32,601 nucleotides of DNA from Paralimibaculum aggregatum. Lineage in GTDB: Bacteria > Pseudomonadota > Alphaproteobacteria > Rhodobacterales > Rhodobacteraceae. The translations under genes and the position numbers were made by a program. The stretch spans positions 1 to 32,601 of the forward strand of contig NZ_BSYI01000055.1 of the NCBI RefSeq assembly GCF_030270585.1. The letters are read 5' to 3'. This document shows positions 26,544 to 32,601 of the stretch, piece by piece; positions within the stretch are counted from its first letter, which is position 1, and the number at the start of each line of letters is the position of its first letter. The notes under the pieces are model-generated. The model did not search any database, was not told the origin of the DNA, and was given only the letters and a program-made list of their open reading frames with translations.

Positions 26544-29441
26544 TCAGCGCGCGGCGGTCCCGAAGGCGAGGGCCACGCTGTTCGAGCCGCGATGCTCGAT
26601 CGGCAGGGTGAACCAGAACAGCGAGCCGGTGCCGAGGCTGCTCTCGACGCCGATCTGCCCGCCGAGGGCCTCGACCAGCTGCTTGGAGATCGCGAGGCCG
26701 AGGCCGGTGCCGCCATAGCGCCGGCCGATGGTGCCGTCGGCCTGGGCAAAGCGGGTGAAGAGGGTCTTCTGCCCCTCCGACGAGATGCCGATGCCGGTGT
26801 CGCGCACCTCGAGGCGGATGAAGCCGTCGTTGCGCGGGTCGAGCCCGGCGCGGACGCAGACCTCGCCGCTCTCGGTGAACTTGATCGCGTTGCCGGCGAG
26901 GTTGACCAGCACCTGCCGCACCCGCGCCGGGTCGCCGAGCATGCGCTTCGGCACCTCCTCGTCGATCTCGATGCGCAGCGCCAGGCGCTTCTCCTTGGCG
27001 CGCAGCTCGAGCATGGCGAAGACCTCGTCGACGACATCGCGCAGGTCGTAGGGGGCGCTGTCGATCTGCACCTCGTTGGCCTCGAGCTTGGAATAGTCGA
27101 GAATGTCGTTGAGGATCTGCATCAGCCCCGAGGCCGAGGCATGCGCCGTCTGCGCCTGCACCCGCTGCGGCTCGGTGAGATCGGAGCGCAGCAGCAGCGC
27201 CAGCATGCCGGTGACGCCGTTCATCGGCGTGCGGATCTCGTGGGACATGTTGGCCAGGAACTGCGACTTGGCGATGTTGGCCTTCTCGGCGGCGAGCCAG
27301 CTTTCCTCGAGCGAGCGCTCATGCGCCTTCTGCGCGGTGATGTCCTGCAATGCGCCCATCAGCCGCTTCAGCCGGCCGTTCTCCACCAGCGGCTGCCCGG
27401 TGGCGCGGACCCAGATGCTGCGCCCGGTGGCGGTGACGAGCTCGAGCTCGCGGTCGAAGGGCAGGCGGCGCTCGATGCAGGTGGTCACCGCCTCGGTGAT
27501 CGTGCGCCGCGAATCGGGGGTGTAGAAGGCCATGGCGGCATCGAGGGTCGGCTCGTACCAGCGCGGCACCTCGTGGATCGACTTGGTGATCGAATCCCAG
27601 AACAGCGTGTCGCTCTCGACATCGAGCTCCCAGCCGCCGATGCCGGTGATCTCGACCACCTGGGCGAGCTTGCGGGTCTGCTCGCGGAGCTGGCCGGCGG
27701 CCGCCTCGGCGCGCTTGCGGGCGCTGTCGAGGGCGCGGGCCTGGCGCTTGGCCTCGGTGATGTCGAAGCGGAAGCCGACGCTGCCGCCGCTCGCTGTCCG
27801 GCGCTCGACGACGCGCACCCAGCGGTCGTCCGGCAGCCGGATCTCGAAGCTCGAATCGGCGGTGCGGTGCCGCTCGAGGCATTCGGCGACCCAGGCCTCC
27901 TCCTGGCCCTCGGCATCGAGGAACTGGCCGTTCCGCACGCCGTAGCGCAGGAACGCCTCGTAGCTCACGCCCTCCTCGATGATCTCGGCGCTGCGCGCGA
28001 AGATCTCGCGGAACTTGTCGTTGCACATCACCAGCCGGTCGTCGCTGTCGAACAGCACGAAGCCGTCGGGCAGGATGTTGATGGCGTCGAGCAGCCGCTG
28101 CTCGACCTCGATGGCGCGCTCGCGGGCGAGGGTCTGCTCGGTGACATCGGCGACCACGGCGCCGACGCCGGAGATCTCCCCCGCGGCATCGAAGACCGGG
28201 AACTTCACCGTGTGCAGGATCCGGTCGCCGAGCTCGGTGGTGGCGTATTCCTCGCGCGCCAGGGTCTGGCCGGTCTCGATCACGTGCAGGTCGTGCGCGC
28301 GGGTGCGGTCGGCCAGGCTGGAATAGTGCACGTCCTGCGGCAGCTTGCCGACGATGTCCTCGGCCTGCACGTTGAACAGCATCTCGAACTGCTTGTTGAT
28401 CTCGATATAGCGCCCGTCACAGTCCTTCAGGTAGATCTCGACCGGGGCGTTGTCGAAGATCGCCTTCAGCCGGTTCTGGCTCTCGCGCAGGGCCGAGGTC
28501 TTCTCGGCCACCGCCTTGCGCAGATAGGCGTTGACCCCGAGGCTGGCGAGCAGGAGCGCGGCGGTCAGCCCGGTGACGATCGGCACCCAGTCCGGCAGCG
28601 CGAAGCTGCTCTTGCGCACCAGCCAGCGGTCGAGCAGCGCGTAGTATTCCGATTTCGGGTCGGCCTTCATCAGCGCGACGGTGGCGTCCACGACCTCCAC
28701 CATGCTCTGCGGCACGCCGGGGGAATAGACGAAGTAGAGCGACAGCGGGCGGAACACGATGCTCGAACGCTCGAGCGCGAACTTGTCCTCGTGGGCGAGG
28801 CCGAAATGGTGGTTCACCACGCCGATATCGGCATCCCCGCGGGAGACCGCGCGCATCACCTCGATCAGCGAGGGCAGCGCGATGATCTCGACCTCGAAGC
28901 CGGTGCGCGCGGCGGCCTCGCGCAGCTCGCGCTCCTGCGGGCCGTCCTGCATCACGGCGACGCGGCGGCCGTCGAGATCGGCCAGGTCGCGCAGCGGCCG
29001 CGACGAGCCCTGCCGGGTGTAGAGCGCCGACCAGGTCTGCAGCACCGGCTCGCGGCCGAACCGCATGCGGCGCACGCCCTCTTCGGTATAGGCGACGTCG
29101 GGCAGGATATCGATCTCGCCGCGCCGGACCATCTGCACGCAGCGCTCGAGCTCGCAGGGGACATAGACCACCCGCATGCCGTGGCGCTCGGCGATCGCGT
29201 CGATCAGGCCGGGGAAGAAGCCCTGGGCATCGCCCTTGTCGTCGCGGAAGATCTTGGGCGCATTGTCGAACAGCCCGACATTGATCTGCCGGGTCAGCGT
29301 GTCGGCGCTCGCCGCCGCGGTGCCCGGCCGGAACCCGGCGCACAGCACCAGCAGCACCGCGCAGAGGATGCCTGCGTGGATCAAGACTCTCGGTGGGCGG
29401 CGATCTCGATGCCCGGCCCGATCCGATTTCGCGTGCGGCAC
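26544..29441 (-). CDS. Membrane sensor histidine kinase with periplasmic solute-binding-like domain and three PAS-like domains
   Basis: A 965-residue two-component sensor kinase. An Arg-rich N-terminus and hydrophobic segment (about 20-42) form a signal or anchor. Residues about 50-275 resemble a family 3 solute-binding protein ([49 protein letters not shown]). One transmembrane helix follows at about 286-305. Three PAS-like domains follow, at about 320-438, 448-565 and 590-705, each ending in a DIT/DVTE-type motif. The HisKA box [10 protein letters not shown] carries phospho-accepting His734. The ATPase domain has [16 protein letters not shown] and [11 protein letters not shown]. There is no receiver or HPt domain. 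The GTG at 29441 is chosen because GGGGAG lies five bases upstream and a TATATT -10 lies just before it; a TTG at 29495 is upstream of that promoter. No response regulator is in the window. The ligand is unknown, and cytoplasmic signals through PAS are also possible. Confidence 0.88.
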   Translation of the reverse strand: MPHAKSDRAGHRDRRPPRVLIHAGILCAVLLVLCAGFRPGTAAASADTLTRQINVGLFDNAPKIFRDDKGDAQGFFPGLIDAIAERHGMRVVYVPCELERCVQMVRRGEIDILPDVAYTEEGVRRMRFGREPVLQTWSALYTRQGSSRPLRDLADLDGRRVAVMQDGPQERELREAAARTGFEVEIIALPSLIEVMRAVSRGDADIGVVNHHFGLAHEDKFALERSSIVFRPLSLYFVYSPGVPQSMVEVVDATVALMKADPKSEYYALLDRWLVRKSSFALPDWVPIVTGLTAALLLASLGVNAYLRKAVAEKTSALRESQNRLKAIFDNAPVEIYLKDCDGRYIEINKQFEMLFNVQAEDIVGKLPQDVHYSSLADRTRAHDLHVIETGQTLAREEYATTELGDRILHTVKFPVFDAAGEISGVGAVVADVTEQTLARERAIEVEQRLLDAINILPDGFVLFDSDDRLVMCNDKFREIFARSAEIIEEGVSYEAFLRYGVRNGQFLDAEGQEEAWVAECLERHRTADSSFEIRLPDDRWVRVVERRTASGGSVGFRFDITEAKRQARALDSARKRAEAAAGQLREQTRKLAQVVEITGIGGWELDVESDTLFWDSITKSIHEVPRWYEPTLDAAMAFYTPDSRRTITEAVTTCIERRLPFDRELELVTATGRSIWVRATGQPLVENGRLKRLMGALQDITAQKAHERSLEESWLAAEKANIAKSQFLANMSHEIRTPMNGVTGMLALLLRSDLTEPQRVQAQTAHASASGLMQILNDILDYSKLEANEVQIDSAPYDLRDVVDEVFAMLELRAKEKRLALRIEIDEEVPKRMLGDPARVRQVLVNLAGNAIKFTESGEVCVRAGLDPRNDGFIRLEVRDTGIGISSEGQKTLFTRFAQADGTIGRRYGGTGLGLAISKQLVEALGGQIGVESSLGTGSLFWFTLPIEHRGSNSVALAFGTAAR

Positions 29442-29464
29442 CTCGTCTCCCCGGTGACGTTTGC

Positions 29465-29495
29465 AATATACTGGCCGCCAGATTAGCAAGAGCAA
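29465..29495 (-). promoter_or_regulatory. Candidate promoter of the sensor kinase gene
   Basis: On the minus strand TATATT (29465-29470) is a good -10 in an AT-rich patch. TTGCTC (29490-29495) lies 19 bases upstream, a long spacing, so the -35 is weak. The leader to the GTG start would be about 17 bases. Confidence 0.45.
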
Positions 29496-29610
29496 GCGAA
29501 GATTTGGGAATTTTTCTTCGTGTGGCCAGGCGTGGTCTCGGATCGGTTGGACCCGGAGCCGGTCGATGGCAGATTCGGGAGGAAAAGGTCCAGCGGCAGC
29601 CGACGGCTAT

Positions 29611-29632
29611 CGGCGGCGTGATTCGGCCGCCG
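29611..29632 (+). promoter_or_regulatory. Leader hairpin upstream of the P-type ATPase-like gene
   Basis: A seven-base perfect stem (CGGCGGC / GCCGCCG) with an eight-base loop ends 48 bases before the GTG start. Together with the kinase promoter it lies in the 239-base divergent intergenic region (29442-29680). No good plus-strand -35/-10 pair was found there. No T tract follows, so attenuation is not supported. Confidence 0.35.
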
Positions 29633-29680
29633 GCCCGGCGGAGTCGGTCGCCACGACGCCGGCAAGGGGACTAGATCAAG

Positions 29681-32347
29681 GTGACTATCGGCAATGATAC
29701 CGGCGCGGCCCGGCTGGGGCTGAGTGCCGAGGATGCGCGCGGCAGGCTGCGCGAGCATGGCCCGAATCGTCAGCCCGGCCTGCTGCGCTCGCGCGCCCGG
29801 TTCCGGCTGGTCTCGGTCCTGGCCGATGCGCCGCTCCTGCTGGTCGCGGTGATCGCCGCCGCGCTGCTCGCCTTCGGCCAGGAGACGCAGGCGCTGCTGG
29901 TCAGCGGCGCGGCGCTGCTGCTGCTCGCGGTCTCGGCGCTCAAGGAGCGCTCCTCGGTGGCCGCGATCCGCGCCGCCGCGCGCAGCATCCGGCGCAAGGC
30001 GCTGGTGATCCGCGACGGGGTCGAGACCGTGGTGCCGGCGCGCGCGCTGGTGCCGGGCGATGCGGTGGTGCTGATGCCCGGCTGCCGGGTTCCCGCCGAT
30101 CTCGCGCTGATCGCCGACAACGGGCTGCGGATCGCCGGGCGCGACGGCACCGTCGATGCGGCGCCGCGCGATCCCGCCGGCGCGCCCCGGGCCGAGCTGG
30201 CCGCCGGCGCCTGGGTGCTGGCCGGGCAGGGCGTCGGGCTGGTCCGGCCGCGCGGCAAGGGCGCCGGCGGCGGCAGGGGCTGGCCGGCGCTGCCGGACGA
30301 GGCGGCGGCGCCGGAGCCGGAGCGGCCGGAGCGGCCGGAGCACGAACCGGAGACCGAGGCCGCCGTGCTCGGCGGCGTTTCGCGGCTGATGATCGGCGCC
30401 GTGCTGGTCGCGATGATCCCGGTGGGCGGCATCGTGGGCTTCCTGCTGCTGAAGCGGGCGCTCTCGGTCTCCGATGCGGCGGTGCTGGCGACCGCGCTGG
30501 TCGTGCTCACGGTGCCGCCCGGGCGGGCGACCGCCGCGGCGCTGCTGCTCGGCCGCACCGTGCGCCGGCTAGCCGCCGACGGGGCGGTGGCGCTGCACGG
30601 GCGGGCGCTCGAGGCGCTCAGCCTCACCGGCTTCATCTGCATCGACAGCGCCGACAGCCTGCGCGAGCGCGATCCGCAGGCCCGCGCCGCGCTGCTGCCG
30701 GACGGCACGCGGTTCGATTTCGCCGGCGACCCGGGCGACGATCCGCGCCTCACCGGGCCGGAGCAGCGCGCCGCGGAGCTGGAGCGCCTGCTGCGGGCCG
30801 CCATCGTGGCCGGCGGCGCCCGGCTCGAGCCGACCGACCCGGCCTACCGCCCCGAGGGCGATCCCGACGGGGTCGCGCTGGCCGCCATCGGCCTCGCCAT
30901 GGGCGTGCCGGCGGAGGCCTGGCGCGCCGTTCCGGTGGAGACCGGGCTCGGCCCCGCGCTTGCCGCCGGGGCGCTGCTCGAGGATGGCCGGCCGCGCCTC
31001 TGCCTGCGCGGCGGGGTCGCCGAGGTGCTCGATCTCTGCGCCGGCGCCGAGGGCGGCGCGGCGCCCGGCGCGCCCGGCGCGCCCGACCGGGAGGCGGTGC
31101 TGGCGGCGGCGGCGGCGCTCGAGGAGCAGGGCCTGCGCCCGCTCGCCGTGGCGCTGGGGCCGCCGCAGCAGGCGGAGGCCGAGCGCAACACCGATCTCGC
31201 CTTCCTCGGCCTCGTCGCCTTCGAGGACAGGCTGGCCCCCGATGCCCCCGCGGCGGCCCAGCGCGCCCGTGCCTCGCGGGTCCGCATCGCGGTGATGGAC
31301 GACCGCGCGACGGCGCTGGCCCGCTCCGACGGTGTCCGGCTCGGCCTCGTGGAGCCCTTCGAGCGCGGCGTCACCGGGGCGGATTTCCGGCGGGCCCGGC
31401 ATCTCGGCGTCGGCGGGGTGGACAACCTCGTGCGCCCGGCGCGGGTGTTCTCCGAGACCTCGCGGGCCGAGAAGGCGCTGGTCGCCGACAGCCTGCACCG
31501 CGACGGCTTCGTGGTCGCCGCCTTCGGCTCGCGGCACGCCGATCTGGCCGCGCTGCAGGCCGCCGATCTCGGCGCCGCGATCTACCGGCCGGGGGCCGAC
31601 AGCCTCGCCGAGACCGCGGATCTCGTGGTGAACGACGGCCGCATCACCGCGATCCTCGGGATGATCGCCACCGCCCGTGCCGGCTTCGAGCGGCTGCGGC
31701 GGATGCTGGCCTGCAGCCTCGGCACCGGCTTCGGCATCGCGCTGCTGTTCGCCGCGGTGCTCGTCCTCGGCGGGACGTTCCCGGTGCTGCCGGCGCCGCT
31801 GCTGGTGTTCGCGGTGGCGCTGTCGATCGGGACCGATCTCGTCTTCGCGCTGGACGATGGCGGCGCCGCGGCGCTCGACCGGCGGCGCCGGCGCAGCGCC
31901 GAGCCGCTGCTCACCCGCCCGGCGCTGTTCCTGCTGCCGCTGGCGGCACTCGGCTTCGCCGCGGTGGCCTACGGGGCGCTTGTCGGGCTGCAGCGGCTGG
32001 CCCTGCCGGTGGACGAGATCCGCGGCGCCATGGCGGTGACGCTCGCCGCGCTCGCCGCGGTGCGGCTGCTCGCGGGGCGGCGCGAGGATGCCTCGCTGCT
32101 CGCCGCCGAGACCTGGCGCAACCCGGCCGCGCCGGCCGTCGCGGTCGGCCTCGTGGCGCTGGCCGTGGCCGCCGGGATGGTGCCCGCGCTGGCATCGGCC
32201 GCCGGGCTGGCGGCGGCGCCGCCGGAGGCCTATCCGGTGATCGGCGCGGCGGTGCTGGCGCTGGCCGCGGTGGAGGACGTGCTGCGGCGGATGCGGGTCG
32301 CGATGCGCGACCGGGTGCTCAAGGTCACCCGTCGCGGGCGGGGATGA
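29681..32347 (+). CDS. P-type ATPase-like membrane protein lacking the catalytic motifs (apparent pseudoenzyme)
   Basis: An intact 888-residue protein with the layout of a P2-type cation ATPase: N-terminal LSAEDARGRLREHGPN, two helices (about 50-88), an A-like domain (RDGVETVVPARALVPGDAVV, then GCRVPADLALI), two helices (about 235-290), P/N-like domains, and about six C-terminal helices (680-865). Motifs that should be near-invariant are changed. There is no TGES. PEGL is VPPG (278-281). DKTGT is D322-SADS (in ICIDSADSL). KGAPE is RGGVAE (443-448). The TGD position reads VMDD (538-541). GDGVNDAP reads GSRHADLA (616-623). Surrounding residues still align (RRLAADGAVALHGRALEALS; AADLGAA; AETADLVVNDG). 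Ion pumping by phosphorylation therefore looks impossible. GTG at 29681 follows GGGGA about ten bases upstream. It is divergent from the sensor kinase. It may be a regulatory or scaffold relative of a pump. Confidence 0.8.
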   Translation: MTIGNDTGAARLGLSAEDARGRLREHGPNRQPGLLRSRARFRLVSVLADAPLLLVAVIAAALLAFGQETQALLVSGAALLLLAVSALKERSSVAAIRAAARSIRRKALVIRDGVETVVPARALVPGDAVVLMPGCRVPADLALIADNGLRIAGRDGTVDAAPRDPAGAPRAELAAGAWVLAGQGVGLVRPRGKGAGGGRGWPALPDEAAAPEPERPERPEHEPETEAAVLGGVSRLMIGAVLVAMIPVGGIVGFLLLKRALSVSDAAVLATALVVLTVPPGRATAAALLLGRTVRRLAADGAVALHGRALEALSLTGFICIDSADSLRERDPQARAALLPDGTRFDFAGDPGDDPRLTGPEQRAAELERLLRAAIVAGGARLEPTDPAYRPEGDPDGVALAAIGLAMGVPAEAWRAVPVETGLGPALAAGALLEDGRPRLCLRGGVAEVLDLCAGAEGGAAPGAPGAPDREAVLAAAAALEEQGLRPLAVALGPPQQAEAERNTDLAFLGLVAFEDRLAPDAPAAAQRARASRVRIAVMDDRATALARSDGVRLGLVEPFERGVTGADFRRARHLGVGGVDNLVRPARVFSETSRAEKALVADSLHRDGFVVAAFGSRHADLAALQAADLGAAIYRPGADSLAETADLVVNDGRITAILGMIATARAGFERLRRMLACSLGTGFGIALLFAAVLVLGGTFPVLPAPLLVFAVALSIGTDLVFALDDGGAAALDRRRRRSAEPLLTRPALFLLPLAALGFAAVAYGALVGLQRLALPVDEIRGAMAVTLAALAAVRLLAGRREDASLLAAETWRNPAAPAVAVGLVALAVAAGMVPALASAAGLAAAPPEAYPVIGAAVLALAAVEDVLRRMRVAMRDRVLKVTRRGRG

Positions 32348-32601
32348 AGGCGCTGCTCAGCCGCGCCCGGTGCGCCTCGGCGAGGGCGGCGCTGCGCGTG
32401 CCGCTGTAGCGGCGGAGCTGCGCGATCAGCTCCTCGTTGCGCTTGCCGAGACGCTCCATCAGCGCCTTGCGCATCGGCTCGCGGCCCTGCGCCTCGGCGA
32501 TCTCGACCGCCAGCAGGTCGACCGCCACCCAGGAGATCACCCCGGCGCCGATGCCGCAGGCGATGGCGAGCGGCCCGCCCGGGGCGCAGACCGCGGCGGC
32601 C
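32325..32601 (-). CDS. Unidentified membrane protein, C-terminal part (gene continues past right edge)
   Basis: The minus-strand frame is open to the window end and encodes at least 91 residues. Near the edge is a hydrophobic, glycine-rich segment (PLAIACGIGAGVISWVAVDL) that looks like a transmembrane helix. A charged, probably helical or coiled tail follows (REPMRKALMERLGKRNEELI, then SAALAEAHRARLSSAF). I do not recognise the family. The GTG at 32540 inside it is unlikely to be the true start because it would cut the helix. Its TGA end overlaps the convergent P-type ATPase-like gene by 23 bases. Confidence 0.6.
   Translation of the reverse strand, partial: AAAVCAPGGPLAIACGIGAGVISWVAVDLLAVEIAEAQGREPMRKALMERLGKRNEELIAQLRRYSGTRSAALAEAHRARLSSAFIPARDG

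Noticed and set aside
26517-29486. Plus-strand open frame of 989 codons opposite the sensor kinase
   Set aside because: The kinase motifs on the minus strand are unambiguous, and the opposite frame is low-complexity shadow coding.
29442-29495. Upstream TTG start for the sensor kinase
   Set aside because: It would place the start upstream of the TATATT -10 box and has no ribosome site, while GTG at 29441 has GGGGAG.
29681-32347. Reading the ATPase-like gene as an ordinary pseudogene or as two frameshifted genes
   Set aside because: The frame is unbroken, helices and domain order are kept, and motif changes are clean substitutions, so no frameshift is visible.

Overview
The window is a GC-rich bacterial chromosome segment, by eye around 70% GC. 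It is most likely from an alphaproteobacterium of the Rhodobacterales type. The reasons are a full 14-gene nuo (complex I) operon with extra reading frames between the nuo genes, a NuoE with a long acidic linker and a helix-hairpin-helix-like tail, the gene order nuoN-birA-coaX-rnj, and an IalB-family secreted protein. The lineage is inferred from gene content and protein character, not from a database search.

Left part (1-5356). A family 3 beta-N-acetylhexosaminidase, cut by the window edge, is followed by a translationally coupled IalB-like secreted protein. Both converge on gabD (succinate-semialdehyde dehydrogenase, minus strand). gabD is divergent from an rhlE-type DEAD-box RNA helicase, which ends in a clear hairpin-T terminator. 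A 235-base gene-free, highly structured spacer follows.

Middle part (5357-25590). One long minus-strand transcription unit starts at a good sigma-70-type promoter near 25562-25590. Its order is nuoA-B-C-D-(small secreted ORF)-E-F-(MycE/TylF-like methyltransferase)-(DUF3291)-G-H-I-(carboxymuconolactone-decarboxylase-like)-J-K-L-M-N-birA-coaX-rnj. Most junctions overlap or are separated by fewer than 30 bases, so the genes are probably co-translated. The nuo products form the proton-pumping NADH:ubiquinone oxidoreductase. The last three genes supply biotin-protein ligase, type III pantothenate kinase and ribonuclease J. Four inserted genes have no known complex I role and are the unusual part of the operon.

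Right part (25658-32601). A DUF805-like membrane protein lies downstream of a tRNA-Asp(GTC) gene, which has its own strong promoter. A 16-base inverted repeat covers both possible start codons of the DUF805-like gene. Next comes a large membrane sensor histidine kinase with a periplasmic solute-binding-like domain and three PAS-like domains, with no response regulator nearby. Divergent from it is an intact 888-codon gene with P2-type P-type ATPase architecture in which essentially every catalytic signature has been replaced. This apparent pseudo-ATPase is the most unusual item in the window. The window ends inside an unidentified minus-strand membrane protein gene.

No CRISPR array, insertion sequence, integrase, prophage gene or rRNA was seen.
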